Part shown: piece after piece, positions 47,664 to 55,424 of the stretch
How positions within the stretch are numbered: the first letter of the stretch is position 1
Layout: the number at the start of each line of letters is the position of its first letter
DNA from: Lentzea albidocapillata subsp. violacea
Lineage (GTDB): Bacteria; Actinomycetota; Actinomycetes; Mycobacteriales; Pseudonocardiaceae
Assembly: GCF_900100275.1 (NCBI RefSeq)
Contig: NZ_FNET01000006.1
Coordinates: forward strand, 124,001-188,000
Length of the DNA stretch: 64,000 nucleotides
Direction of reading: 5' to 3'
Made by a program: the position numbers and the translations under genes
The notes under the pieces: generated by a model
The model's database searches: none
What the model was told of the DNA's origin: nothing
The model's input: the letters and a program-made list of their open reading frames with translations, nothing else

Positions 47664-48296
47664 TCAGACCGGGCGGAAACTGGGTTCCGCGGTGGAGACG
47701 GTGACGCTGTTGAGGAGCCGTTCGAGAGCGGCCTCCACGTCTTCCTTCCAGGTGATGGAGCTGCGCAGCTCCATCCGCAACCGGGGCCAGCGCGGGTGCG
47801 GCCGCACGGTCTTGAAGCCGACGCTGGTGAGGAAGTCGGCCGGCGTGACGCAACTGGCCTCTTCGTCGTCCGGGCGCATGTCGCCGAACGCCTCGATGGC
47901 CTTCACGCCACGACGCGTCAGATCCTTCGCCACGGCCTGCACGAGGACTCGCGCGAGTCCGCCCCCTCGGAACTCGGGGAGGACGTCCAGCGACGTCATG
48001 AGGACCGCGTCCGGGCTCACCGGAGACGTCGGGAAGGCGGAGCTGCGCGGAACGGCGGCCGGCGGTGCGTAGAAGACCGAACCGGCGGGGATGCCGTCGC
48101 AATAGATGATGCGGCCGCACGAACCCCACTCGAGCAGGACGCTGGAGACCCAGGCTTCCTTCTCGAATTCGGTGTCGCCGTATTCCTCAGCCTGTTCTCG
48201 CAGGTGAGGGGCCAGTTCCCAGAAAACGCACGTCCTGCTGTGCTTGGAGAGATGCTCCAGGTTGTCCAGCGTGACGCCTACGACGCGACGGGACAC
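47664..48296 (-). CDS. GNAT-family N-acetyltransferase
   Basis: A 210-residue acyltransferase. The acetyl-CoA-binding loop is LPEFRGGGLARVLVQAVAKDL, close to the QxxGxG/A consensus, about residue 115. It corresponds by position to the conserved gene between cwlM and parB in mycobacteria (Rv3916c type); its substrate is unknown. GTG 48296 is chosen because GGAGG lies five bases upstream; a GTG four codons earlier (48308) is possible. It is convergent with cwlM and divergent from the aminotransferase. Confidence 0.82.
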   Translation of the reverse strand: MSRRVVGVTLDNLEHLSKHSRTCVFWELAPHLREQAEEYGDTEFEKEAWVSSVLLEWGSCGRIIYCDGIPAGSVFYAPPAAVPRSSAFPTSPVSPDAVLMTSLDVLPEFRGGGLARVLVQAVAKDLTRRGVKAIEAFGDMRPDDEEASCVTPADFLTSVGFKTVRPHPRWPRLRMELRSSITWKEDVEAALERLLNSVTVSTAEPSFRPV

Positions 48297-48430
48297 CCCG
48301 ACCTCCACCCGTTAACACACACAGCGAACCCATACGAGGGTAGGCGAATGTGACGGAAGCCGGAAGGCGCGTGCCCTGAACGGGACGACGGTTACACTCG
48401 CTCGGGACATTTCCTATACAGGAGTCCCAC

Positions 48431-49747
48431 ATGACTGTGCCCGGACAGCCCGCCAAGCAGGGCCCCAGAAGCCTCGACCCCCACCTCCGCCGCTACGCAG
48501 CGCGCACGGCAGGGATGACGGCATCGGAGATCCGGGCACTTTTCGCAGTCGCGTCCCGTCCCGAGGTCGTATCGCTGGCCGGCGGCATGCCGCACCTGGC
48601 CGCCCTGCCTCTGGAGTCGCTGTCCGCGGAGATCGGTCAGCTGGTGGCGTCCGAGGGCCTGGTGGCCCTGCAGTACGGCTCGGCGCACGGTGTTCCGACG
48701 CTGCGCGAGCAGATCTGCGACGTGATGGCGCTGGAAGGCATCAACGGGCACCCGGACGACGTGGTGGTGACCGTGGGCTCGCAGATGGGCCTCGACATGG
48801 TCACCCGGATCTTCTGCGACCCCGGTGACGTCGTCATCGCCGAGGGGCCCTCCTACGTGGGCGCCCTCGGGTCGTTTACTGCGTACCAGGCGCAGGTCGT
48901 GCACGTCGCGATGGACGCCGACGGGCTCGTGCCGTCGTTGCTGCGAGAGGCCCTGGAGGCCTGCAAGCGCAACGGTCAGCGGGTCAAGTTCCTCTACACG
49001 ATCCCGAACTTCCACAACCCGGCCGGCGTGACGCTGGCGGTGTCGCGGCGGGCCGAGATCCTGGAGATCTGCCGGACCTACGGCGTGCTCGTCGTGGAGG
49101 ACAACCCGTACGGGCTGCTCGGGTTCGACGGGCAGACCTACCCGGCGTTGCGGTCGATGGACCCCGACAACGTCGTGTACCTCGGGTCGTTCTCGAAGAC
49201 GTTCGCCGCCGGTCTGCGGGTCGGCTGGGTGCTGGCGCCGCACGCGGTGCGCGAGAAGCTGGTGCTGGCCGCCGAGTCGGCCACGCTGTGCCCGCCGACG
49301 CTGAACCAGATGATCGTGTCCCGGTACCTGTCGACGCAGGACTGGAAGGGTCAGATCAAGACCTACCGCGAGGCGTACCGGGAACGCCGGGACGCGGCGA
49401 TCTCCGCTCTGGAACAGCACATGCCGCAAGGTTCCACGTGGAACATTCCGGATGGCGGCTTCTACGTCTGGGTGACGGTGCCGGAGGGCATCGACACGAA
49501 GGCGATGCTGCCCCGCGCCGTGACCGCCCGGGTGGCGTACGCGTCCGGCACCGGCTTCTACGCGGACGGCTTCGGCTCCCGCCAGTTGCGGATCTCGTAC
49601 TGCTACCCGACGCCGGAACGCATCCGCGAGGGCGTCCGCCGCCTGGCGAACGTCATGGAGGAAGAGATGCAGCTGGCCGCGACCTTCGGGGCGACGCCGG
49701 GCCGTCAGCTGTCCGGCCCGCAGACCCCGTCGCCCGACACCGCCTGA
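48431..49747 (+). CDS. PLP-dependent class I/II aminotransferase
   Basis: A 438-residue fold-type I aminotransferase, similar to 2-aminoadipate/MocR-associated enzymes without a regulatory domain. The PLP-lysine is in YLGSFSKTFAAGLRVGW near residue 257; other family marks are QYGSAHGVPTLREQ, TIPNFHNPAGVTL and VVEDNPYGLLGF. The amino donor and acceptor are not predictable. ATG with CAGGAG upstream and a -10-like TACACT at 48393. Its coding sequence contains a perfectly palindromic parS-like site. It is probably cotranscribed with the Ddl-like gene 16 bases downstream. Confidence 0.88.
   Translation: MTVPGQPAKQGPRSLDPHLRRYAARTAGMTASEIRALFAVASRPEVVSLAGGMPHLAALPLESLSAEIGQLVASEGLVALQYGSAHGVPTLREQICDVMALEGINGHPDDVVVTVGSQMGLDMVTRIFCDPGDVVIAEGPSYVGALGSFTAYQAQVVHVAMDADGLVPSLLREALEACKRNGQRVKFLYTIPNFHNPAGVTLAVSRRAEILEICRTYGVLVVEDNPYGLLGFDGQTYPALRSMDPDNVVYLGSFSKTFAAGLRVGWVLAPHAVREKLVLAAESATLCPPTLNQMIVSRYLSTQDWKGQIKTYREAYRERRDAAISALEQHMPQGSTWNIPDGGFYVWVTVPEGIDTKAMLPRAVTARVAYASGTGFYADGFGSRQLRISYCYPTPERIREGVRRLANVMEEEMQLAATFGATPGRQLSGPQTPSPDTA
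49431..49444. promoter_or_regulatory. parS-like site inside the aminotransferase gene
   Basis: GTTCCACGTGGAAC is a perfect 14-base palindrome differing symmetrically from parS GTTTCACGTGAAAC at two positions. It is 3.2 kb from the nearest other site. Confidence 0.55.
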
Positions 49748-49763
49748 TCCTTGGAGTTCTGCT

Positions 49764-50708
49764 GTGGCTGACCGCATGGTCGCTGTGCTGTCCGGTGGGC
49801 TTTCCCACGAACGTGAAGTCTCGATCCGCTCCGGCCGCCGGCTGTCGGCCGCCCTGCGGTCCGTGGGCGTGACGGTGGAGGAGTGGGACGCCGACTCGTC
49901 GTTGCTGACGCGGTTGCAGGAGGGCCGCCCGGACGCCGTCGTCGTCGCGCTGCACGGTGGCGAGGGCGAGAACGGGTCGGTGCAGGCGATCCTCGAGATG
50001 TTCGGCGTGCCGTACGTGGGCACGGACTCGCGGGCGTGCCGCCGTGCGTGGGACAAGCCGACCGCGAAGGCCGAGCTCGCCCGTGCCGGGCTGGCGACGC
50101 CGGAGTGGGTGGTCCTGCCGCACGCGACGTTCCGGGAGCTGGGTGCCAAGCCGGTGCTCGACGCGATGGTCTCGACGCTGGGGCTGCCGTTGATGCTGAA
50201 GCCGGACCAGGGTGGCTCGGCGCTGGGCGCCCAGGTCGTCCGTGACGCCGCGGAGCTGCCGCCGGCGATGGTCGGCTGCCTGGCGTACGGCGACACCGTG
50301 CTGGCCGAGCAGTTCATCTCCGGGGTGGAGGTGGCGGTGGCCGTCGTCGACGGCCCGGAGGGTCCCTACGCGCTACCGGCCGTCGAGATCGTTCCGGAGA
50401 GCGGGGTCTACGACTACACCGCTCGGTACACCGCAGGGCTCACCGACTTCCACGCGCCGGCTCGGTTGGACACTGCTTCCGCCAAGGCGGTCGGGGAGCT
50501 CGCGGTGGCGGCGCACCGGCTGCTCGGGCTGCGGGACGTGTCGCGGACCGACGCCATCGTGGCGGAGGACGGGACCGTCTACTTCCTTGAAGTGAACGTG
50601 TCGCCGGGGCTGACCGAGACGTCGCTCCTGCCGATGGCCGTCGAGGCGGCGGGGCAGTCGTTGGGCGATATCTACGCCGGTTTGATCGAGCGCGCTGTCG
50701 CTCGTTGA
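49764..50708 (+). CDS. D-alanine-D-alanine ligase-like ATP-grasp enzyme
   Basis: A 314-residue ATP-grasp ligase of the Ddl family: N-terminal LSGGLSHEREVSIRSGRRL, VVVALHGGEGENGSVQAILEMFGVPYVGTDS, the ATP-binding LPLMLKPDQGGSALG, and the metal site FLEVNVSPGLTETSLLP. These are hallmarks of D-Ala-D-Ala ligases. It differs from the housekeeping Ddl usually found beside murF-type or leuD genes, so it may be a second Ddl or act on a related dipeptide. Streptomyces has a similar gene near parB. GTG start. Confidence 0.88.
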   Translation: MADRMVAVLSGGLSHEREVSIRSGRRLSAALRSVGVTVEEWDADSSLLTRLQEGRPDAVVVALHGGEGENGSVQAILEMFGVPYVGTDSRACRRAWDKPTAKAELARAGLATPEWVVLPHATFRELGAKPVLDAMVSTLGLPLMLKPDQGGSALGAQVVRDAAELPPAMVGCLAYGDTVLAEQFISGVEVAVAVVDGPEGPYALPAVEIVPESGVYDYTARYTAGLTDFHAPARLDTASAKAVGELAVAAHRLLGLRDVSRTDAIVAEDGTVYFLEVNVSPGLTETSLLPMAVEAAGQSLGDIYAGLIERAVAR

Positions 50709-50722
50709 TCTCTCTTCGTAGG

Positions 50723-50756
50723 TGACACCCCGTATCCGATTGGATGCGGGGCGTCA
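50723..50756 (+). terminator. Hairpin between the Ddl-like gene and parB
   Basis: TGACACCCCG-T-ATCC pairs with GGAT-G-CGGGGCGTCA with two small mismatches around a GATT loop, 15 bases after the ligase stop. It lies between convergent genes. Confidence 0.6.
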
Positions 50757-50796
50757 TCGTCACCGTGACATAAGGCCCGTGGGTGATCCTATGGGC

Positions 50797-51765
50797 CTAC
50801 TCCGATGTCCGAATTGTCGTTTCTGGGCTCATCATGCCGATGATCCTTTGAAGATCGTCAACTGACCCGAATTCGACCACGATCCGGCCTTTTCGCTGAC
50901 CGAGTTCGACCTTCACTCGGGTGTCGAAGTTGTCGGAGAGGCGCTCGGCGAGCTCCTGCAGACCGGGCGCGTGCAGCTGCTTGCGCGGGGCGGCCTTCTC
51001 CTTCTTGGGCTTCTCGTTCTTGGCGACAGTCACCGCTTCTTCGGTCGCGCGGACCGACATGCCCTCGGCGATGATCCGTGCCGCGAGGTCCTCCTGCGCT
51101 CCCGCGTCGTCCAGACCGAGAAGCGCCCGCGCGTGCCCGGCGCTCAGCACGCCCGCCGCGACCCGCCGCTGAACGGGGAGGGGGAGCTTCAGCAGCCGGA
51201 TGGTGTTCGTGACGACGGGGCGGCTGCGACCGATGCGGTCCGCGAGTTCCTCGTGCGTGACGCCGAACTCCTCCAGCAACTGCTGGTAGGCCGACGCCTC
51301 TTCAAGCGGGTTGAGCTGGACGCGGTGGATGTTCTCCAGCAGCGCGTCGCGCAGCATGACGTCGTCGGCGGTCTGCCGGACGATGGCCGGGATCGTCCTG
51401 AGCCCGGCCTGCTGCGTCGCCCGCCACCGGCGCTCGCCCATGACGAGCTCGAAGGTGTCCGCGGTCAGCTCGCGGACCACGATCGGCTGCATGAGCCCGA
51501 ACTCCTTGATGGAGAACGAGAGCTCGTCGATCGCATCCTGGTCGAACACCTGGCGCGGCTGCTTGGCGTTGGTCCTGATCGCCGTAACCGCGATCTCGCG
51601 GTAGATGGCGCCCGCGACCTCACCGGCAGGCTGCTGAGCCAGGGTCTTGGTGGACCCGTTGCCGGCCACCGCGGACCGGATCGTGCTCGGCGCACCGGCC
51701 GGCGGACCCTGGGGGATGAGTGCGGCCAGACCGCGCCCGAGTCCGCCCTTGCGCTGTTCCGTCAT
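50797..51765 (-). CDS. parB: Chromosome partitioning protein ParB
   Basis: A 322-residue ParB. The N-terminal CTPase domain contains the conserved [21 protein letters not shown] near residue 135, followed by a helix-turn-helix ([24 protein letters not shown] near 190) that binds parS, and a C-terminal dimerisation domain. It loads on the parS sites in this window and spreads to form the segregation complex moved by ParA. ATG overlaps the parA stop by four bases. Confidence 0.97.
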   Translation of the reverse strand: MTEQRKGGLGRGLAALIPQGPPAGAPSTIRSAVAGNGSTKTLAQQPAGEVAGAIYREIAVTAIRTNAKQPRQVFDQDAIDELSFSIKEFGLMQPIVVRELTADTFELVMGERRWRATQQAGLRTIPAIVRQTADDVMLRDALLENIHRVQLNPLEEASAYQQLLEEFGVTHEELADRIGRSRPVVTNTIRLLKLPLPVQRRVAAGVLSAGHARALLGLDDAGAQEDLAARIIAEGMSVRATEEAVTVAKNEKPKKEKAAPRKQLHAPGLQELAERLSDNFDTRVKVELGQRKGRIVVEFGSVDDLQRIIGMMSPETTIRTSE

Positions 51766-52733
51766 GCGCCCTCCTCCTTGGCCCCGCGGATCGCGATCTC
51801 CTTGGCGGCGTCGAGGTAACTCATCGACCCGCGCGAGCCCGGGTCGTACGTCAACACCGTCTGCCCGAATCCTGGTGCCTCGGAGACCTTCACGCTGCGC
51901 GGAATCACCGTCCGGAGGGCGACGTCGCCGAAGTGGCCGCGGACCTCACTGGTCACCTGGTCCGCGAGCTTCGTGCGTCCGTCGTACATCGTGAGGAGGA
52001 TCGTGGAGATCGCGAGGTCGGGGTTGAGGTGCTGCTGCACGAGCTCGATGTTGCGGATCAGCTGACTCAGCCCCTCCAGCGCGTAGTACTCGCACTGAAT
52101 GGGGATCAGCACCTCCTGCGCCGCGACCATCGCGTTGACGGTCAGCAGACCGAGGCTCGGCGGGCAGTCGATGAAGACGTAGTCCGGCTGCAGCTGGTCG
52201 AGCGCCTCGGCGGAGAGCGCCTCCTTGAGCCGCGACTCGCGCGCCACCATGGAGACGAGCTCGATCTCGGCACCCGCGAGGTCGATCGTCGCGGGCACGC
52301 AGAAGAGGTTCGGCGACGTCGGGCTGACCTGAGCCGCCTCGGCGATGGAGATCTCGCCGAGCAGCACCTCGTAGACGGACGGCGTGCCGCTGCGGTGCTC
52401 GACGGAGAGCGCCGTACTGGCGTTGCCCTGAGGGTCGAGGTCGATCACGAGCGTCTTGAGCCCGTGAATGGCGAGCGCGGCAGCGAGGTTCACCGTGCTC
52501 GTCGTCTTGCCGACGCCACCCTTCTGGTTGGCGACGGTCATCACCCGGCGATGTGTCGGGCGGGGGAGCAGTGACTCGTCGGGGTGCAGCACGCTTGCCG
52601 CACGAGCCGCCTCTTCTGCAATCGGGGTCCACACCACGGCGCTGTCATCTCCGTTGTTGGTCGGCTTGGCTTTGGGTTGGGAGGGCGTTTCACGTGGAAC
52701 ATCGGCCGCGTGAAACTCCGGGTACACGCTCAA
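51762..52733 (-). CDS. parA: Chromosome partitioning ATPase ParA
   Basis: A 323-residue ParA/MinD-type ATPase with a deviant Walker [18 protein letters not shown] near residue 75, Walker A' [14 protein letters not shown] near 185 and a Walker B region. It powers segregation of ParB-parS complexes. The N-terminal 55 residues are extended and non-conserved, and the codons near 12-16 include a parS site. TTG 52733 is used: it overlaps the rsmG stop (TTGA) and has GGAGGG four bases upstream; GTG 52727 is an alternative. Confidence 0.96.
   Translation of the reverse strand: MSVYPEFHAADVPRETPSQPKAKPTNNGDDSAVVWTPIAEEAARAASVLHPDESLLPRPTHRRVMTVANQKGGVGKTTSTVNLAAALAIHGLKTLVIDLDPQGNASTALSVEHRSGTPSVYEVLLGEISIAEAAQVSPTSPNLFCVPATIDLAGAEIELVSMVARESRLKEALSAEALDQLQPDYVFIDCPPSLGLLTVNAMVAAQEVLIPIQCEYYALEGLSQLIRNIELVQQHLNPDLAISTILLTMYDGRTKLADQVTSEVRGHFGDVALRTVIPRSVKVSEAPGFGQTVLTYDPGSRGSMSYLDAAKEIAIRGAKEEGA
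52687..52700. promoter_or_regulatory. parS site within the parA 5' coding region
   Basis: GTTTCACGTGGAAC, parS with one base changed in the right half. Confidence 0.75.
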
Positions 52734-53377
52734 CGATCCCTCCGCTGCTGGCGCTCCACGATGAGCACCGTCGTCGGCACCTCAAGTACATCCGCTCCCA
52801 CGACGACGACATGTGCGTTGGCGCCCCCAGCTTTGAGCACCGCCTCGCCGTCGCGTTCGAGCTCCTCCTGCGCACGCTCGCCCTTGAGCGCAACCATCCG
52901 CCCACCGCCCCGGAGAAGCGGAAGGCACCACCTCGTCAGCTTCTCCAGCGGAGCCACCGCCCGCGCCGTCGCGGCGTCGCAGTTCAACAACTGCTTGCGG
53001 ATGGGCCCTTCCTCCGCACGTCCCCGGAGGACCGTCACGTTGTCGAGCTGGAGCCGTTCCTTCACTTCCTCGAGCCACGCGATGCGGCGCGCCATGGGCT
53101 CGAGAAGCGTGATCCTCAGGTCCGGCCGCGCGATGGCGAGCGGCACCCCCGGCAGTCCGGCGCCAGAGCCCACGTCGACGACACGTTCGTTGGGCTGGAA
53201 CAGCTCCTCGATCACGGCCGAGTTCAGCACGTGCCGATCCCAAATCTTCTCGACTTCACGAGGACCGATAAGTCCGCGCTCCACGCCGTGCTCCTCCAGG
53301 AGCCTGACGAACTCGGCGGCACGCTCAACGTGCTCACCGAAGACGAGCTTCGCGCTGTCGGGCAACTCCCCGGCCAT
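52730..53377 (-). CDS. rsmG: 16S rRNA (guanine527-N7)-methyltransferase
   Basis: A 215-residue SAM-dependent methyltransferase (GidB) that methylates G527 of 16S rRNA; loss gives low-level streptomycin resistance. Motif I is VVDVGSGAGLPGVPLAIARPD near residue 75, and ATARAVAPLEKLTRWCLPLL with LKGE follows. ATG 53377 with GGAGA upstream is chosen; the frame extends much further but only as non-coding sequence through a parS site. Its stop overlaps the parA start. The order rsmG-parA-parB is conserved in actinobacteria. Confidence 0.95.
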   Translation of the reverse strand: MAGELPDSAKLVFGEHVERAAEFVRLLEEHGVERGLIGPREVEKIWDRHVLNSAVIEELFQPNERVVDVGSGAGLPGVPLAIARPDLRITLLEPMARRIAWLEEVKERLQLDNVTVLRGRAEEGPIRKQLLNCDAATARAVAPLEKLTRWCLPLLRGGGRMVALKGERAQEELERDGEAVLKAGGANAHVVVVGADVLEVPTTVLIVERQQRRDR

Positions 53378-53390
53378 GTTCTCCGTCCGC

Positions 53391-53404
53391 GTTTCACGTG
53401 AAAC
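53391..53404. promoter_or_regulatory. Perfect parS site upstream of rsmG
   Basis: GTTTCACGTGAAAC, the exact actinobacterial parS palindrome, 14 bases upstream of the rsmG start. Confidence 0.92.
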
Positions 53405-53502
53405 CACGCGGCGCGGTGTTCCAGCAGCCGGTGGAAGAGCTGGCGAATGCCAGGGCACCATCATGACGGATCGACCGTGTGCGGCGCCAAATCCTGAGCG
53501 CC

Positions 53503-53516
53503 GTTTCACGTGAAAC
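53503..53516. promoter_or_regulatory. Perfect parS site before the phosphatase gene
   Basis: GTTTCACGTGAAAC, second exact copy, 12 bases before the preferred start of the phosphatase gene. Confidence 0.92.
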
Positions 53517-53527
53517 TTGGGGGAAAG

Positions 53528-54019
53528 TTGCGTCCTTTGCTCTACACCGTTGCTCGGCGCGGTCCCGGCACCGTTTCGACGATGAGTCATCCGGCCGGTG
53601 GCATGTATCTGGAAGGCAAGGTTCGGGGGCTGCGACGGGTTGGGGTTGATGTGCTCGTGTCGGCTCAGACCGACAGCGAACGGGTCGAGTGCGATCTCGA
53701 TGATGAGGAGGTGGTGGTCGCCGCCGGCCTGCGGTACGCGTGCTTCCCGATCGAGGATCGCGGGGTGCCGGACGTGGAGTCGGCGGTCGCTGCGGTTCAG
53801 CCGCTCCATGCGCTGTACCGGCGTGGGGCGCATGTGGTGTTTCACTGCTGGGCCGGGGTCGGGCGGTCGTCGTTGTTGGCTGGGTTGTTGGGGATGGATG
53901 GGGTTTCGCCTAGGGAGGCTTGGGGGTGGATTTCGGCGGCTCGGGGGGTGGTGGCGCCGGACACGGCTGAGCAGGGGGAGTGGTTGGCTGCTTGGTGGGA
54001 TGGGCGCGAGTCTCGCTGA
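53528..54019 (+). CDS. Protein-tyrosine/dual-specificity phosphatase-like protein
   Basis: A 163-residue protein with the CX5R phosphatase loop HCWAGVGRSSLLAG near residue 111. N-terminal YTVARRGPGTVSTM followed by HPAGG resembles actinobacterial DSP-like proteins (family start GPGxLSTMxRPxGG). A general-acid Asp may be in IEDRGVPDVE. It should remove phosphate from Tyr, Ser/Thr or a small substrate. TTG 53528 with GGGGG four bases upstream is preferred; GTG 53510 lies inside the parS site. It is divergent from rsmG and flanked by parS sites on both sides. Confidence 0.75.
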   Translation: MRPLLYTVARRGPGTVSTMSHPAGGMYLEGKVRGLRRVGVDVLVSAQTDSERVECDLDDEEVVVAAGLRYACFPIEDRGVPDVESAVAAVQPLHALYRRGAHVVFHCWAGVGRSSLLAGLLGMDGVSPREAWGWISAARGVVAPDTAEQGEWLAAWWDGRESR

Positions 54020-54063
54020 TCGCGGGTCGGGGTGGGTGCGCTCAGCCTGTCTGCGTGGTGGGT

Positions 54064-54077
54064 GTTTCACGTGGAAC
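54064..54077. promoter_or_regulatory. parS site downstream of the phosphatase gene
   Basis: GTTTCACGTGGAAC, identical to the copy in parA. Confidence 0.75.
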
Positions 54078-54302
54078 ACGTAGAGGGTGCTGGGCGGGTG
54101 GGGTCGGCTTGCGTTGGCGTGTCACCTGCCGTGCGGGCGGTCGCCTTGTGTGGGCGGGCGGGTTGGGACCGTGCGGGTCGGCTTGCGTTGGGGTGTCGCG
54201 TTCCAGCGGGGTGGTCGCCTGCCGTGCGAGTAGTCGCCTTGCGTGGGTGGCTGGGCGGGCAGTACCGGGTCGGTGCCGGTCATCGCCGCTGCGCGTCGAT
54301 AG

Positions 54303-54425
54303 CGATTGGGGCTTGACCTTGAGCCTCTGGCGGGATGCTTGACGGCCGGAAAAGGCCGGGCTGAAAAGCGCCCGGCCGTGCCCATGAGGGGAGCATCCCG
54401 CCCACTCAAGGTCAAGCCCCAATCG
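54303..54425. repeat. Large nested inverted repeat
   Basis: Perfect 21-base outer arms (54303-54323 and 54405-54425, beginning CGATTGGGG) enclose inner arms GGCGGGATGC (54329-54338) and GCATCCCGCC (54393-54402), and an innermost GGCCGGGC/GCCCGGCC or ACGGCCGG/CCGGCCGT pair around 54342-54379. The whole could form a 123-base hairpin or cruciform. Confidence 0.85.
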
Positions 54426-54479
54426 CCGGGGTTGGTTGCGTCATTACCGCTTGACCGGCAGGGAGAGGTCCACACGCCT

Positions 54480-54607
54480 CGGCTCCGCCATCGCCTTGGG
54501 TGGTTAGGGGTGGCTCGGCTCCGCCGTTGCCCTTCGCGTGCGGAGGGACGCCTCGGCTTCGCCGTTGCGTTGGGCGGCAGGGAGGCTTGGCTCCGCCATC
54601 GCCTCGT
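54480..54607 (+). repeat. Four degenerate tandem units of CGGCTCCGCC type
   Basis: Copies beginning at 54480, 54516, 54554 and 54588 share CGGCT(C/T)CGCC(A/G)T(C/T)GC; the spacings are 36, 38 and 34 bases. Each has a small internal GGC/GCC dyad. Confidence 0.65.
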
Positions 54608-54781
54608 GTCGACATGTCGTCACCGGATGCGGCGCCCAACTTCGCGCTTCCGTTGTGACGGACGGACCCTCGATCGTTTGCGTGGTGGACGCTGGGTGGG
54701 ACTGTTCGTGCCCGGTCGGGACGGAGCTCTTCTTGGCTTCTCGCTTCGGTGCGGTGCTCGTACCTGGCTGGGACAGCGAAC

Positions 54782-54811
54782 GGCCCCTGGTTCCAGGTGG
54801 AACCAAGGGCC
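54782..54811 (-). terminator. Terminator of the jag operon
   Basis: GGCCC/GGGCC and GGTTCC/GGAACC form an interrupted stem 20 bases beyond the jag stop on the minus strand; no T tract. Confidence 0.6.
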
Positions 54812-54830
54812 GCTGGGGAAGCTGGAGCTG

Positions 54831-55394
54831 CTAGGGCTTCGGGAAGATGATGACCCGGCGCTGCGGCTCTTCGCCTTCGCTCTCGCTGTGTACGCCTGCG
54901 ACTGTGGCGACGGCGTCGTGGACCACCTTGCGTTCGAACGGGGTCATGGGGTGCAGGCGGGCGCGTTCGCCTGAGGCGGCCACCTTTTCTGCGGTGGTTT
55001 TGCCCATCTCCGCCAGTTCTGCTCGGCGGCCTGCTCGCCACTGGGCGATGTCCAGCATCAGGCGGGAGCGGACTCCCGTTTCCTGCTGGACTGCGAGGCG
55101 GGTGAGTTCCTGGAGTGATTCGAGGACGTTGCCTCTGGGGCCCACCAGCTTGGCGAGGTCTTCGCCGCCGTCGATGCTGACGATGGCCCTGCCGCTTTCC
55201 ACGTCCAGGTCGATGTCGCCGTCGTAGTCCAGCAGGTCCAGCAGGCGCTCGAGGTAGTCGCCTGCGATGTCGCCTTCCTGGACGAGCAGGTCTTCGGTCT
55301 TGGTCTGCGACTGCGGCTCGGCCGTGGTCTCGGACTCGGCTGCGGCCTCCGACGACGCCTCCACGTCGTCGGTCGCCTGCAAGGTCTCCGACAC
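54831..55394 (-). CDS. jag: KH/R3H RNA-binding protein Jag (KhpB)
   Basis: A 187-residue RNA-binding protein. An acidic, disordered N-terminal 40 residues is followed by a KH-like domain with VGPRGNVLESLQELTRLAVQ near residue 92 and an R3H domain with RARLHPMTPFERKVVHDAV near 150. It partners small KH protein KhpA and affects cell-wall synthesis and division. GTG 55394 with GGAGAGGAG upstream is preferred to the longer frame. It follows yidC in the conserved order rpmH-rnpA-yidD-yidC-jag. Confidence 0.93.
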   Translation of the reverse strand: MSETLQATDDVEASSEAAAESETTAEPQSQTKTEDLLVQEGDIAGDYLERLLDLLDYDGDIDLDVESGRAIVSIDGGEDLAKLVGPRGNVLESLQELTRLAVQQETGVRSRLMLDIAQWRAGRRAELAEMGKTTAEKVAASGERARLHPMTPFERKVVHDAVATVAGVHSESEGEEPQRRVIIFPKP

Positions 55395-55424
55395 GATGTC
55401 TCCTCTCCGGGGCAACGCCCGAAA

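Larger units (their letters stand above)
54020..54830. other. Repeat-rich gap without recognisable genes
   Basis: About 810 bases between the phosphatase gene and jag. It holds a parS site, direct repeats such as GGTCGGCTTGCGTTGG at 54102 and 54176 and CCTGCCGTGCG at 54125 and 54218, a 123-base inverted-repeat structure, four degenerate copies of a CGGCTCCGCC unit spaced 34-38 bases, and the jag terminator. Open frames run through it on several strands but none has recognisable protein content. Confidence 0.6.

Noticed and set aside
53398..54079. Long minus-strand extension of rsmG beginning with MFHVKH
   Set aside because: The extension has no similarity, is Pro/Arg/His-rich, reads through parS sites, and the ATG at 53377 has a ribosome-binding site and the family start.
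54480..54607. Regularly spaced repeats as a CRISPR array
   Set aside because: Units are degenerate, spacers are themselves similar and G-rich, and no cas genes are nearby.
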